Positions 32,326 through 41,971 are shown, counted from the stretch's first letter. The stretch is 64,000 bases of DNA from an uncultured Oscillospiraceae bacterium (GCA_947629955.1 CANRFT010000008.1:1-64000), one strand, 5' to 3'. A program made the numbers and translations. Notes: generated by a model not told the origin, from the sequence alone.

Positions 32326-32353
32326 ATTATAACACACCGTATTCATTTGTCAA
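32326..32353 (-). promoter_or_regulatory. Promoter of abrB
   Basis: Consensus TTGACA (32348-32353) and TATAAT (32326-32331) with a 16-bp spacer on the minus strand, about 50 bases before the start codon. Confidence 0.85.
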
Positions 32354-32519
32354 CCAGAAATCCGCAAAAAAAGTAAATTTTTTGGAGAAATTGCCGGAAA
32401 TTTTCCTCTTAATTTCCTTAAAATGGGTATAATGGGTATATTGTGAATTTTTTCCGCATAGTCTGGGACATGCCCGTCTTCCGATACTCTGAGTACACCC
32501 AATAAAGGAGCGTGGTCCC

Positions 32520-33095
32520 ATGGCGATGTCGGTGATCTGGACGGTGATGGTGGGGGCGGCGGTGCTGTGCGGCCTTGCCACCGGCAATGGCCCCGCGGTG
32601 GCGAAGGGGGCCCTGGATGGCGCCGCCGCCGGGGTGGAGCTGTGTCTGTCCACCATGGGAGTCATGTGCCTGTGGACGGGGGTGATGGAGGTCATGCGCC
32701 GCTGCGGCATCGCCGACGCCCTCTCCCGGCTGCTGCGGCCCGTCCTGCGCCGGCTCTACCCCGGCTATGCCCAGGATCAGCGGGTGATGGACGCGGTGAG
32801 CGCCAACCTCTCCGCCAACCTGCTGGGTCTGGGCAACGCCGCTACCCCTCTGGGGCTGGAGGCCGCCCGGCGCATGGCGGAGGGCTCCGGCGGCACGGCC
32901 TCCGACGGGCTGTGCATGCTGGTGGTGTGCAACACCGCCTCCCTCCAGCTCATCCCCACCACCGTGGCAAGCGTCCGGGCGGCGGCGGGCAGCGCCGCCC
33001 CCTTCGACATCCTGCCGGCGGTGTGGCTGGCGTCGGTCATCTCCGTGACCGTGGGGATCACGGCGGCCAGGCTGCTCTCTAAGGTCTGGAGGTGA
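32520..33095 (+). CDS. spmA: Spore maturation protein A
   Basis: A 191-residue membrane protein with about five hydrophobic segments. It has the nucleoside-recognition-type signature of SpmA: 'NGPAVAKGALDGAAAGVELC' near the N-terminus and 'SANLSANLLGLGNAATPLGL' in the middle, followed by 'MLVVCNTASLQLIPTTVASV'. In Bacillus subtilis SpmA and SpmB are needed for spore core dehydration. AAAGGAG precedes the start. spmB follows after four bases. The AT-rich 240-bp upstream region contains a TATAAT at 32428-32433, but no good -35, so the promoter (possibly a forespore one) is unassigned. Confidence 0.94.
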   Translation: MAMSVIWTVMVGAAVLCGLATGNGPAVAKGALDGAAAGVELCLSTMGVMCLWTGVMEVMRRCGIADALSRLLRPVLRRLYPGYAQDQRVMDAVSANLSANLLGLGNAATPLGLEAARRMAEGSGGTASDGLCMLVVCNTASLQLIPTTVASVRAAAGSAAPFDILPAVWLASVISVTVGITAARLLSKVWR

Positions 33096-33099
33096 GAGG

Positions 33100-33627
33100 A
33101 TGGAGCTGTTCTTCACCATGCTGGTGCCCTGCGTCATGCTGGCGGTGGCGGTGACCGCCCTCCTCCGCCGGGTGGATGTGTGGGGAGCTGTCACCGACGG
33201 GGCCCGCATGGGATTGAAGGTGTCCCTCAGCATCATGCCGCCGCTGATCGGCCTGCTGACGGCGGTGTATATGCTCCGGGCCTCCGGGGCGCTGGATCTG
33301 CTGCGGGACGTCCTCTCCCCCGCCCTGACCGCCGTCGGCATCCCGCCGGAAACGGTGTCCCTCCTGCTGGTCCGCCCGGTGAGCGGCTCCGCCGCCCTGG
33401 GGGTGGGGGCGGAGCTCATCCGGACCTACGGCCCCGACTCCCTGATCGGCCGGACGGCGGCGGTGATGCTGGGCTCCACCGAGACCACCTTTTACACGAT
33501 CGCGGTGTACTTCGGCGCGGCGAAGATCGCCAGGACCCGGTACGCCGTCCCCGCCGCCCTGTGCGCCGACGCGGCGGGCTTCCTGGCCGCCGCCTGGGCG
33601 GTGCGGCTCATTTTCGGGGGGAACTGA
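33100..33627 (+). CDS. spmB: Spore maturation protein B
   Basis: A 175-residue membrane protein, partner of SpmA. Hydrophobic segments include LFFTMLVPCVMLAVAVTALL and 'PLIGLLTAVYMLRASGALDL'; the family motifs 'LVRPVSGSAALGVGAELIRT YGPDS' (gap inserted) and 'MLGSTETTFYTIAVYFGAAK' are present. It is translated four bases downstream of spmA with GAGAGG before the ATG. The pair marks the organism as spore-forming. Confidence 0.94.
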   Translation: MELFFTMLVPCVMLAVAVTALLRRVDVWGAVTDGARMGLKVSLSIMPPLIGLLTAVYMLRASGALDLLRDVLSPALTAVGIPPETVSLLLVRPVSGSAALGVGAELIRTYGPDSLIGRTAAVMLGSTETTFYTIAVYFGAAKIARTRYAVPAALCADAAGFLAAAWAVRLIFGGN

Positions 33628-33679
33628 GGGCGCGCCTGTCTGGAAAGTACAGCGGGGCTGACGCGATCCGCAATACGCA

Positions 33680-33711
33680 AAAAAGGGAGGGCCTTTCGGC
33701 CCTCCCCGAAT
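33680..33711 (-). terminator. Terminator of the rnf operon
   Basis: On the minus strand GGGGAGGGCC, a GAAA loop and GGCCCTCCC are followed by TTTTTT, about 10 bases past the rnfB stop codon. On the plus strand the same hairpin follows spmB with an A/T-rich tail. Confidence 0.88.
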
Positions 33712-33721
33712 TATATGCGGT

Positions 33722-34546
33722 CTATTCCGCGTTGACCGCGTTGGCGGCGGAGATGTTCAGGGCCACAAGGCAGCCCGCCTTGCAGACCTCGATGCACTTG
33801 CCGCAGCCGTCGCATTTGGCGTAGTCGATGGAGGCCAGGTTGTCGGTGACGGTGATGGCCCCGGTGTGGCAGTTGCGCTCGCACAGCTTGCAGCCGATGC
33901 ACCCGGCCTTGCAGGCCTTGCGGGTGCCGGCGCCCTTCTGGCGGCTGTTGCAGTCCACCACCATGTGGGCGCTGGCCGGCCGGATGGCGATGACCCCGTT
34001 GGGACAGGTCTTGGCGCACTTGCCGCAGCCGATGCACATGTCGGTGTCCACCCGGGCCAGGTCGCCGCCGATGTGGATGGCGTTCACCGGGCAGACTTTG
34101 GCGCAGTCCCCCAGGCCGATGCAGCCGTAGACGCAGGCGCCGGTGCCGCCGAACAGCAGCTTGGCGGCGGCGCAGCTGTCCAGGCCGTTATAGTCCATCT
34201 TGACGGAGGTGGCCTCGCAGGTGCCGGAGCAGCGGACCTCGGCCACCATCTTCTCCACGTCGCCGGCGGCGCGGCCCAGCACCTCGCCGATGCTGGCGGC
34301 GGCGGTGGCCCCGCCGGGGACGCACAGGGACACGGACAGCTCCGGGTCCTCCACCAGGGCCTTTGCGTACCCGTCGCACCCGGCGAAGCCGCAGGCGCCG
34401 CAGTTGGCGCCGGGGAGGCACTCACGGACCTTGGGGATGCGCTCGTCCACCTCCACCGCCATGAATTTGGAGGCCACGGACAGCCCCGCGCCGCAGATCA
34501 GGCCGATGACGGTGACGGCCGCCACCGCGATGATGATCCCAGTCAT
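33722..34546 (-). CDS. rnfB: Rnf complex subunit B (polyferredoxin)
   Basis: A 274-residue membrane-anchored iron-sulfur protein, entry point of electrons from ferredoxin. An N-terminal membrane helix (IIIAVAAVTVIGLICGAGLS) precedes a [4Fe-4S] domain (CLPGANCGACGFAGCDGYAK). The C-terminal half has four ferredoxin-type repeats: CIGLGDCAKVCP, CIGCGKCAKTCP, CIGCKLCERNC and CDGCGKCIEVC. The last gene of rnfCDGEAB, as in acetogens and other clostridia. ATG with AGGAG-like sequence 13 bases after rnfA. Confidence 0.96.
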   Translation of the reverse strand: MTGIIIAVAAVTVIGLICGAGLSVASKFMAVEVDERIPKVRECLPGANCGACGFAGCDGYAKALVEDPELSVSLCVPGGATAAASIGEVLGRAAGDVEKMVAEVRCSGTCEATSVKMDYNGLDSCAAAKLLFGGTGACVYGCIGLGDCAKVCPVNAIHIGGDLARVDTDMCIGCGKCAKTCPNGVIAIRPASAHMVVDCNSRQKGAGTRKACKAGCIGCKLCERNCHTGAITVTDNLASIDYAKCDGCGKCIEVCKAGCLVALNISAANAVNAE

Positions 34547-34559
34547 ATCTCAGCCCTCC

Positions 34560-35180
34560 TTAACCCAGCAGGTTCTCCACCAGGCCCGCGAAGCCCATGA
34601 AGGACACCGACAGGATGGCGGCGGAGATCAGGGTGATGGGCATGCCCTTGAAGCACTCGGGGCAGTCGCACTTATCCACCCGGCTGCGCACGCCGGCGAA
34701 CAGCACCATGGCCAGCAGGAAGCCCAGGCCGGAGCCGGCGGCGTTGAACAGGGCCTGCACGAAGGAGGGGCCAAAGGCGGCCTTCTCCAGCATGTAGCTG
34801 TCCACGTTGCTGATGCACACGCCCAGCACCGCGCAGTTGGTGGTGATCAGGGGCAGATACACGCCCAGGGAGGCGTGCAGGGCGGGGATGTACCGCTTCA
34901 GCACGATCTCCACCAGCTGCACCAGGGCGGCGATGACCAGGATGAACACGATGGTCTGGAGATAGCCCATGTCGTTGGGGTTCAGCAGGAAGTACTGGAT
35001 GGGATAGGTGACGGCGGTGGCCAGCACCATCACGAAGATGACGGCCACCGACATGCCGGCGGCCTGGTCCAGCTTCTTGGACACCCCCAGGAAGGGGCAG
35101 ATGCCCAGGAACTGCTGGAGCACGTAGTTGTTCACCAGAACGGCGGCCATAACGATGGCGATCAGGCCCTTGATATCCAT
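34560..35180 (-). CDS. rnfA: Rnf complex subunit A
   Basis: A 206-residue membrane subunit with six predicted helices, part of the RnfA/E pair that holds an iron centre in the membrane and forms the ion path. The conserved N-terminal half-helix 'VNNYVLQQFLGICPFLGVSK' and the central 'LPLITTNCAVLGVCISNVDS' are present, each with one of the membrane-centre cysteines. Odd feature: the loop before the last helix contains CDCPEC (around residue 172), where other RnfA proteins that I know have no cysteines. It overlaps rnfE by one base. Confidence 0.95.
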   Translation of the reverse strand: MDIKGLIAIVMAAVLVNNYVLQQFLGICPFLGVSKKLDQAAGMSVAVIFVMVLATAVTYPIQYFLLNPNDMGYLQTIVFILVIAALVQLVEIVLKRYIPALHASLGVYLPLITTNCAVLGVCISNVDSYMLEKAAFGPSFVQALFNAAGSGLGFLLAMVLFAGVRSRVDKCDCPECFKGMPITLISAAILSVSFMGFAGLVENLLG

Positions 35181-35866
35181 TACGCGGCGGCCTCCTTCCT
35201 GTCACAGCCCTTCTGGCCGCAGGCGGCGGCGGAGGGACAGCCCTCGCAGCCAAATTCCTTCTTCTTGATGGCCTTGCCGTGGCTGGCCTTGTTGATGACG
35301 GCGATGAGCAGGCCGAACACGGCGAAGCCGCCGGGGGCCATGGTCATGATGGAGATGTTGTTGTCCGCCAGCACGGGGATCTTCATGCCGAACCAGGTGC
35401 CGGCCCCGAAGATCTCCCGGATGGAGGCCATCACCAGCATGGCCAGCATGTAGCCCACCCCCATGCCGATGGCGTCCAGGGCGGAGTCCACCACGCCGTT
35501 CTTGTTGGCGAACATCTCCGCCCGGCCCAGGATGATGCAGTTGACCACGATCAGGGGCAGATACAGGCCCAGGGCGGTGTCCAGGGCGCTGAAGTAGGCC
35601 TTGACGATCATCTGCACCAGAGTGACGAAGGAGGCGATGACCACGATGTAGCAGGGGATGCGGACCTTGTCGGAGATCACGTTCCGCAGCAGGGAGATCA
35701 TCACGTTGGAGCACAGCAGCACGAAGGTGACCGCCAGGCCCATGCCGATGGCGTTGGACGCCTGGGTGGTGACCGCCAGGAAGGGGCAGGTGCCCAGGAT
35801 CAGCACCAGGATGGGGTTCTCCTTGATGATGCCGTTGGTGAGGATGGCGAGTTTACTTTTTTTCAT
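35180..35866 (-). CDS. rnfE: Rnf complex subunit E
   Basis: A 228-residue membrane subunit homologous to RnfA. It has the paired cysteine half-helices 'ENPILVLILGTCPFLAVTTQ' and 'LYLPLIVVNCIILGRAEMFA', and 'DAIGMGVGYMLAMLVMASIR EIFG' (gap inserted). The C-terminus is extended by about 25 residues with five cysteines (GCEGCPSAAACGQKGCDRKE), which is not part of the canonical family. rnfG lies six bases upstream. The core function in the complex is secure, and the tail is of unknown role. Confidence 0.95.
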   Translation of the reverse strand: MKKSKLAILTNGIIKENPILVLILGTCPFLAVTTQASNAIGMGLAVTFVLLCSNVMISLLRNVISDKVRIPCYIVVIASFVTLVQMIVKAYFSALDTALGLYLPLIVVNCIILGRAEMFANKNGVVDSALDAIGMGVGYMLAMLVMASIREIFGAGTWFGMKIPVLADNNISIMTMAPGGFAVFGLLIAVINKASHGKAIKKKEFGCEGCPSAAACGQKGCDRKEAAA

Positions 35867-35872
35867 GGCGGA

Positions 35873-36421
35873 TCAGCCCTCCTTTACCAGTTCATAGACC
35901 GCGAAGGCGTCGCGGACGGCGCGGATGTAGAAGTTGGACGAGAAGGTGGCGCCGGTGATGGTGTCCACCCCTTCCAGGGAGGAGTCCTTGCCGGGGAACT
36001 GGCCCTTGAAGTCGTCCCCGGTGACCTTGGAGCCCATGCCGGGGGTCTCCTTGTTGCTGATGACCTTGGTCTCCACGATCTTCCCCTCGCCGTCGATCCC
36101 CACGCTCATGACCAGGGTGCCCTTGCCGCCGTAGCCCTCGGCGGTGAGCATGAACACATAGCCCGCGCCGTTGGCGGCCTTATAGGCCTCGGTGACCTGG
36201 TTGCCGTCGGGGACGGCGATCTCGATCTGCAGGAAGGAGTCGGCCCCGGGCAGCACCTCCAGCCGGGCCTCCTCGGCGATCCGGGCCTGGGTGGCGGCGA
36301 TGATGGGGGCGGTGATGTGGTTGGTGACGGCCAGCAGCAGGGTCATCACCAGGCAGATGGCGGTGAGCACCCCGATGGGGGCCACGAAATCGCTCACCAC
36401 GTTGGATTTTGCTTTCGTCAT
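35873..36421 (-). CDS. rnfG: Rnf complex subunit G (covalent FMN)
   Basis: A 182-residue subunit: one N-terminal membrane helix (APIGVLTAICLVMTLLLAVT) and an extracytoplasmic FMN-binding domain. The flavinylation motif is DTITGATFSS near residue 155, in which the Thr after 'TGA' binds FMN through a phosphoester. The start at 36421 overlaps the rnfD stop codon (ATGA), which excludes the long upstream open frame. The apparently complete motif suggests a functional subunit; a separate flavin transferase gene (apbE) is not in the window. Confidence 0.95.
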   Translation of the reverse strand: MTKAKSNVVSDFVAPIGVLTAICLVMTLLLAVTNHITAPIIAATQARIAEEARLEVLPGADSFLQIEIAVPDGNQVTEAYKAANGAGYVFMLTAEGYGGKGTLVMSVGIDGEGKIVETKVISNKETPGMGSKVTGDDFKGQFPGKDSSLEGVDTITGATFSSNFYIRAVRDAFAVYELVKEG

Positions 36422-37380
36422 GCCGTCACACCTCCAAACGGTTTGGTGCGGGTCCACTGGCAGATGTACGGGTTGAGGATGTTCATCAGCAGGATGGAGA
36501 AGGACACGCCCTCGGGGTAGTTGCCCCAGACCCGGATGCACACGGTGATGAGCCCGCAGCCCACGCCGAAGATGAGCTTGCCGGCGGGGGTGGGGGGAGA
36601 GGTGGTGTAGTCGGTGGCCATGAAGAACGCGCCGATGAACAGGCCGCCGGCCATGACCTGATAGAGGGGCTGCTGGCCCAGCAGGGCGGTGAGCACCAGC
36701 ACGGTGCCGATGAAGGCCACCGGGGTGTGCCAGGTGATGACCCGGCGGGCGATCAGATAGACGCCGCCGATGAGCAGGGCCAGGCAGGAGGTCTCGCCCA
36801 GGGAGCCGCCCCGGGCCCCCAGGAACATATTCAGCAGGGAGGGCAGGTCGGCGGCGGTGTTGGCGCCGGCGGACACGCCGTTGATCCCGGCGATGATGGA
36901 CAGGGGGGTGGCGGCGGTGACCGCGTCGGCCGGGGCGCCGGAGAAGGCGGCGGGGGCCCAGTGGGTCATGTTGGCGCCGAAGGCCACCAGCATGACGATA
37001 CGGGCGGTGATGGCCGGGTTGGCGAAGTTCATGCCGATGCCGCCGAACAGTTGCTTGACCATCACGATGGCCACCAGCGCGCCGAAGGCGGCCTGCCACA
37101 GGGGGATGGTGACGGGCAGGTTGAGCGCCAGCAGCAGGCCGGTGACTACGGCGGACAGGTCGCCGACGGTGACGGGCCGGTGGGTGAGCTTTTCAAAGCC
37201 CCACTCGCACAGCACGGCCACGGCGATGCACACCGCCTCCACCAGCAGGGACCGGACGCCGAAGAACAGCACCGAGGCCACCACGGCGGGGCACAGGGCG
37301 ATGATCACGTCCCGCATGATGGTGGTGGTGGTTTCGGGGGCGTAGACGTGGGGGTTGACGGATACTACCTTGTTAGCCAT
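36418..37380 (-). CDS. rnfD: Rnf complex subunit D (membrane, covalent FMN)
   Basis: A 320-residue integral membrane subunit with eight to ten hydrophobic segments, homologous to NqrB. The start segment 'VNPHVYAPETTTTIMRDVII' and the 'GLLLALNLPVTIPLW' and 'FGGIGMNFANPAITARIVML' stretches are family-typical. The flavin-carrying segment reads DAVTAATPLS, where most RnfD proteins have SGATPL; the flavin-binding Thr is kept while the Gly is Ala. It overlaps rnfC by eight bases and rnfG by four. Confidence 0.95.
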   Translation of the reverse strand: MANKVVSVNPHVYAPETTTTIMRDVIIALCPAVVASVLFFGVRSLLVEAVCIAVAVLCEWGFEKLTHRPVTVGDLSAVVTGLLLALNLPVTIPLWQAAFGALVAIVMVKQLFGGIGMNFANPAITARIVMLVAFGANMTHWAPAAFSGAPADAVTAATPLSIIAGINGVSAGANTAADLPSLLNMFLGARGGSLGETSCLALLIGGVYLIARRVITWHTPVAFIGTVLVLTALLGQQPLYQVMAGGLFIGAFFMATDYTTSPPTPAGKLIFGVGCGLITVCIRVWGNYPEGVSFSILLMNILNPYICQWTRTKPFGGVTA

Positions 37381-38737
37381 TGACGCCCGCCTCCTTCTTC
37401 GCCGCTTCCTTGGCCTTCTGCTTCTCCTCGGCCGCCTTCAGCTCGGCGTTGTATTTGTTCAGCAAGCCCTTGGCCAGCTTGTTCACCTGGACCAGGGGCC
37501 GGCGGGCGGGGCAGCCGTAGGAGCAGCACCCGCACTCCATGCACAGGTTGACCTTCAGGGCCTTCAGGGCGGCGCCGTCCCGCTCGTTATAGGCCCGCTC
37601 GATCTCCAGGGGCATGAGATGGAAGGGGCAGTGGGCCACGCACCGGCCGCAGCGGATGCAGGCGGTGGGGGTGGGGTCGGCAGCCTCCTTCTCAGCGAAG
37701 GCCAGGATGGCGTTGGTGTTCTTCAGCACGGGGGCGTCCAGATTGGGCACGCAGATGCCCATCATGGGGCCGCCGTAGAGGACCTTCCTGGGCTCGGCCT
37801 TGAGCCCCACGAAGTCCAGCACGTCCTTGATGGGGGTGCCCACCGGGACGATGATGTTCTGAGGGTTTGCCACGGCGGAGCCGTCCACGGTGATGACCTT
37901 CTCCACCAGGGGCATGCCCGTCTCGATGTACTTGGCGATGACCGCCAGGGTGGTGCAGTTGATGACGATGCAGCCCACGTCGATGGGCAGCTTGCCCTCG
38001 GGGACGATCTCGCCGGTGGTGTTGTAGATCAGCACCTTCTCGCCGCCCTGGGGGTAGAGGGCGGGCAGCTCGGCCACCTTAAAGCCGGGGACGCCCCGGC
38101 CCGCCTCTTTCATGATGGTGATGCACTCGGGCTTGTTGTCCTCGATGCCGATGATGATATCGTCAGCGGTATAGTACTTCTGGAGCAGCTGGGCCCCGTT
38201 GATGATGCGGCTGGCGTTGTCGATCATGGTGCGGGTGTCGGAGGTGATGTAGGGCTCGCATTCCGCCCCGTTGATGATGATGTGATGGACCCGGTCCGGG
38301 TCCACGTTCAGCTTCACCGACGTGGGGAAGCCCGCGCCGCCCAGGCCGATGACCCCGCAGGTCCGCACCGCCTCCACAAAGGACTTCTGGTCGGTGACCA
38401 CGGGCTTTTCCAGCCCCTCGTACTCAGTCTGGAGCCCGTCGCTCTCGATGACCACGGCGGTGTCGAACCGGCCGTTGGAGATGAGGATCTCGTCCAGCTT
38501 CTTCACTTTCCCGGACACGCCGGAGTAGATGGGGGCGGACATGAAGCCCCCCGCCTCGGCGATGAGCTGGCCCACCTTGACCTCATCGCCCGGTTTGACC
38601 ACCGGCTTGGCCGGCGCGCCGATGTTCATGGACATGGGCACCGTGATCACCGGGGGCGGCGGCATCCGGGTGGGCCGGTTCCCCGCGGTGTTTTTCATGT
38701 GCGGGGGGTGGACGCCGTGTAGTTTGGCCTTGAACAA
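37373..38737 (-). CDS. rnfC: Rnf complex subunit C (NADH-binding side)
   Basis: A 454-residue cytoplasmic subunit and the first gene of the operon. The N-terminal biotinyl-like domain (KPGDEVKVGQLIAEAGGFMS) leads into the Rossmann-type NADH/FMN part (GVIGLGGAGFPTSVKL, INGAECEPYITSD). Two [4Fe-4S] motifs follow: CIRCGRCVAHCP and CMECGCCSYGCPA. The C-terminal tail is Lys/Ala/Glu-rich. ATT... sequence precedes a GGAGG; the ATG lies at 38735-38737. It exchanges electrons with NAD+. Confidence 0.96.
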   Translation of the reverse strand: MFKAKLHGVHPPHMKNTAGNRPTRMPPPPVITVPMSMNIGAPAKPVVKPGDEVKVGQLIAEAGGFMSAPIYSGVSGKVKKLDEILISNGRFDTAVVIESDGLQTEYEGLEKPVVTDQKSFVEAVRTCGVIGLGGAGFPTSVKLNVDPDRVHHIIINGAECEPYITSDTRTMIDNASRIINGAQLLQKYYTADDIIIGIEDNKPECITIMKEAGRGVPGFKVAELPALYPQGGEKVLIYNTTGEIVPEGKLPIDVGCIVINCTTLAVIAKYIETGMPLVEKVITVDGSAVANPQNIIVPVGTPIKDVLDFVGLKAEPRKVLYGGPMMGICVPNLDAPVLKNTNAILAFAEKEAADPTPTACIRCGRCVAHCPFHLMPLEIERAYNERDGAALKALKVNLCMECGCCSYGCPARRPLVQVNKLAKGLLNKYNAELKAAEEKQKAKEAAKKEAGVNG

Positions 38738-38753
38738 TGTACTTCCTCCTTAT

Positions 38754-38775
38754 CGGATCCGGCGGCTCCGGATCC
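38754..38775 (-). promoter_or_regulatory. Hairpin in the rnf leader
   Basis: GGATCCGG and CCGGATCC form a perfect 8-bp stem with a six-base loop in the untranslated leader of rnfC, just upstream of its ribosome-binding site. It may influence translation or RNA stability. Confidence 0.45.
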
Positions 38776-38820
38776 CGTTTCTCATAAGACCGCGCCCGCT
38801 TTAGAGGTACAGTACCCTTT

Positions 38821-38848
38821 ATTATAGCACCTTCCCGGACAAAAGCAA
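38821..38848 (-). promoter_or_regulatory. Promoter of the rnf operon
   Basis: TTGCTT (38843-38848), a 16-bp spacer and consensus TATAAT (38821-38826) on the minus strand, about 85 bases upstream of rnfC. Confidence 0.7.
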
Positions 38849-38962
38849 GCCGGAAAACCGATACTTTTATGGAATATTTCACTCTTTTCGGCGGGAAAAC
38901 GGGGAAACTTTGTGAAAAATGTGACAGATTGCCCCGATCATCTTCCCTTTCCCGCCGGGATG

Positions 38963-38971
38963 TGTTATAAT
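38963..38971 (+). promoter_or_regulatory. Extended -10 promoter of the YhhN-like gene
   Basis: TGT-TATAAT (38963-38971) is an extended -10 element about 32 bases upstream of the start codon at 39003. No good -35 box is seen. Confidence 0.55.
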
Positions 38972-39002
38972 CGACCGTATCACACCGGGAGGGGGCGGAG
39001 CA

Positions 39003-39659
39003 ATGCGGCGGCCTGTCATCATCGGATTCGTGTGCGCCGAGGCGGCCCTGTACGCCGCCTTTCTCGCCGTGGACATCGGGGCCGCGGGTCCCTCCACCGT
39101 GCCGCTGAAATACACCGGTATCCTCTTATGCGCCGCCTTTGCCCTCTATGCCGCCCTCTGGGGCGGGGACCGGCTGGTGTTCCCCGCCCTGGTCCTCACC
39201 GTCCTGGCCGACTGGTTCCTGCTGGTGCGGAACGACGGGTACGCTGTGGGGGTGGCCCTGTTCCTGTGCGTCCAGACGGTGTATTACCTCCGCCTGCGGA
39301 GACTGGGGGCGGGGAGCGGCTGGCTCCTCCGGACGGCCCTGGCCCTACTGATCGGGGCGGGGCTGTTCGCCCTCCGCATGGCGACGCCGCTAAATCTGCT
39401 GGCGGGGCTGTACTTCTCCCAGCTTGTGTCCAACACGCTGCTGGCCTGGACGGCGCGGAGAGATGCCCTCCCGCTGTTCGCCCTGGGCCTGACCCTGTTC
39501 GTAGGGTGCGACGTGTGCGTGGGCCTCACCAACTCCGGCCTGGTGCCGCCGGGAGTCCTGCGTTTCGTGTCCGTGGGGATGTGGCTGTTCTATCTGCCCT
39601 CCCAGGTCCTGATCGCCCTGTCCGCCCTGCCGAAGGAGGATGACCGTGAAGACAAGTAA
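39003..39659 (+). CDS. YhhN/TMEM86-family membrane protein (lysoplasmalogenase-like)
   Basis: A 218-residue protein with about eight hydrophobic helices. The segments 'PLKYTGILLCAAFALYAALW', 'LVLTVLADWFLLVRNDGYAV GVALF' (gap inserted) and 'GLTLFVGCDVCVGLTN' resemble YhhN proteins, in which two conserved Asp residues in membrane helices are catalytic; here ADWFLL and GCDVCVGL provide them. Relatives in animals hydrolyse the vinyl-ether bond of lysoplasmalogen, and plasmalogens occur in anaerobic clostridia. GGAGGGGG precedes the ATG. The family is likely; the activity is inferred. Confidence 0.65.
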   Translation: MRRPVIIGFVCAEAALYAAFLAVDIGAAGPSTVPLKYTGILLCAAFALYAALWGGDRLVFPALVLTVLADWFLLVRNDGYAVGVALFLCVQTVYYLRLRRLGAGSGWLLRTALALLIGAGLFALRMATPLNLLAGLYFSQLVSNTLLAWTARRDALPLFALGLTLFVGCDVCVGLTNSGLVPPGVLRFVSVGMWLFYLPSQVLIALSALPKEDDREDK

Positions 39660-40305
39660 ACTGCTGACCGTTTTGCTGGCGGTGGTGCTGGCGGTGTTGC
39701 TGCTCACCGCCGCCATCGCCGTGCCCATCCTGTGCCGGCCCTTCTACTACGCCCACATCGGCCCGCTGCGCCTGGTGGAGAACACCGGCTGGTCGGAGGA
39801 GCAGATCAAGACTGCCTTCAACGAGATGCTGGACTACTGCCTGGGGGCGGAGACCTTCTCCACCGGCGATTTGAAATGGTCCCAGAGCGGGAAGGACCAC
39901 TTCACCGACGTGCGGGGGCTGTTTCTGCTGGACCTGCGGCTGTTGGCGGCGTCGGCCATCGTTTTGATCGCCCTGCTGATCGTGGAGCGGGCGGCGAAGG
40001 TGCGGGCCGCGCCCCTGCTGGGGAGAGGGCCCTCCTTCTGGGCGGGGGCCGGCCTGGGCGGGGCCTTTCTGACCATCGGGGGGCTGGCCGCCCTGGACTT
40101 CGACCGGGCATTCGTGATCTTCCACGCCCTCTTTTTTCCCGGGAAAACCAACTGGCTGTTCGACTACCGCACTGACCAGATCATCCTGATCCTGCCGGAG
40201 GTGTTCTTCCGCAACTGCGCCATTTTGATCCTGGCGATTTTGATCGTCGGGTGCGCGGGATTCATCCTATTCGATCTGAAACGCAAAAGGCCGCCGGTCG
40301 TCTGA
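39646..40305 (+). CDS. TIGR01906-family membrane protein (DUF1461)
   Basis: A 219-residue membrane protein: one N-terminal helix (LLTVLLAVVLAVLLLTAAIA), an extracytoplasmic domain with 'MLDYCLGAETFSTGDLKWSQ', and three further helices, with 'FHALFFPGKTNWLFDYRTDQ' between the third and fourth. This 'HxxFFpg..W..d...DqiI.llPe.fF' pattern defines the family, which has no known function. The GTG at 39646 has GGAGG six bases before it and is preferred over the ATG two codons earlier. It overlaps the YhhN-like gene by 14 bases. Confidence 0.82.
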   Translation: MKTSKLLTVLLAVVLAVLLLTAAIAVPILCRPFYYAHIGPLRLVENTGWSEEQIKTAFNEMLDYCLGAETFSTGDLKWSQSGKDHFTDVRGLFLLDLRLLAASAIVLIALLIVERAAKVRAAPLLGRGPSFWAGAGLGGAFLTIGGLAALDFDRAFVIFHALFFPGKTNWLFDYRTDQIILILPEVFFRNCAILILAILIVGCAGFILFDLKRKRPPVV

Positions 40306-40313
40306 CCGGCGGC
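40287..40313. terminator. Convergent hairpin
   Basis: GGCCGCCGGTC, a GTCT loop and GACCGGCGGC overlap the end of the DUF1461 gene and face the convergent coiled-coil gene. The stem is strong but T-runs are poor. Confidence 0.5.
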
Positions 40314-40319
40314 GCCGCG

Positions 40320-40658
40320 TTATTGGGCCATTTTAAGCTGTTCGATGTCCCTGCTGTGGGAGGCCACAACCGTTTTCAGGACCTGGAACTGGTCCCGGAC
40401 GTCCTGGACCTCCTCCTTGGTGGCAAAGCGCTTCAACTCCTGGTGGATCAATTCGTGGCCCTCGGCCAGGGCGTTGATGGCCGGGAGGACGACGTTCTCC
40501 TGGGTCAGGGCGACCCGGGTCACGGTCTCCTCCAGCCGGTCCATGCGTCCCTCGATAGAGGTCACCCGATCCTTCACGGAGGACAGGTCCTCCTGGATCG
40601 GCGCCAATTTGACGTCCATCAGCTGCGAAATGGCCTGCAGATCTTCTTTATCCAGCAT
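40320..40658 (-). CDS. Small coiled-coil protein (hypothetical)
   Basis: A 112-residue soluble protein that is almost entirely heptad-patterned (EDLSSVKDRVTSIEGRMDRL, 'EEVQDVRDQFQVLKTVVASH'), with a short break at 'NVVLPAINALAEGHELIHQE'. It has a poly-G Shine-Dalgarno and stands between convergent and co-directional neighbours. Proteins of this type are frequent in Oscillospiraceae, often near phage genes, and have no assigned function. It lies 41 bases downstream of hflX, so it may share its transcript. Confidence 0.7.
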   Translation of the reverse strand: MLDKEDLQAISQLMDVKLAPIQEDLSSVKDRVTSIEGRMDRLEETVTRVALTQENVVLPAINALAEGHELIHQELKRFATKEEVQDVRDQFQVLKTVVASHSRDIEQLKMAQ

Positions 40659-40699
40659 AGAGGTCCCCCCCTGTTTCCAGTTTGGCTGCGCCCATTCTA

Positions 40700-41971
<1,272 letters not shown>

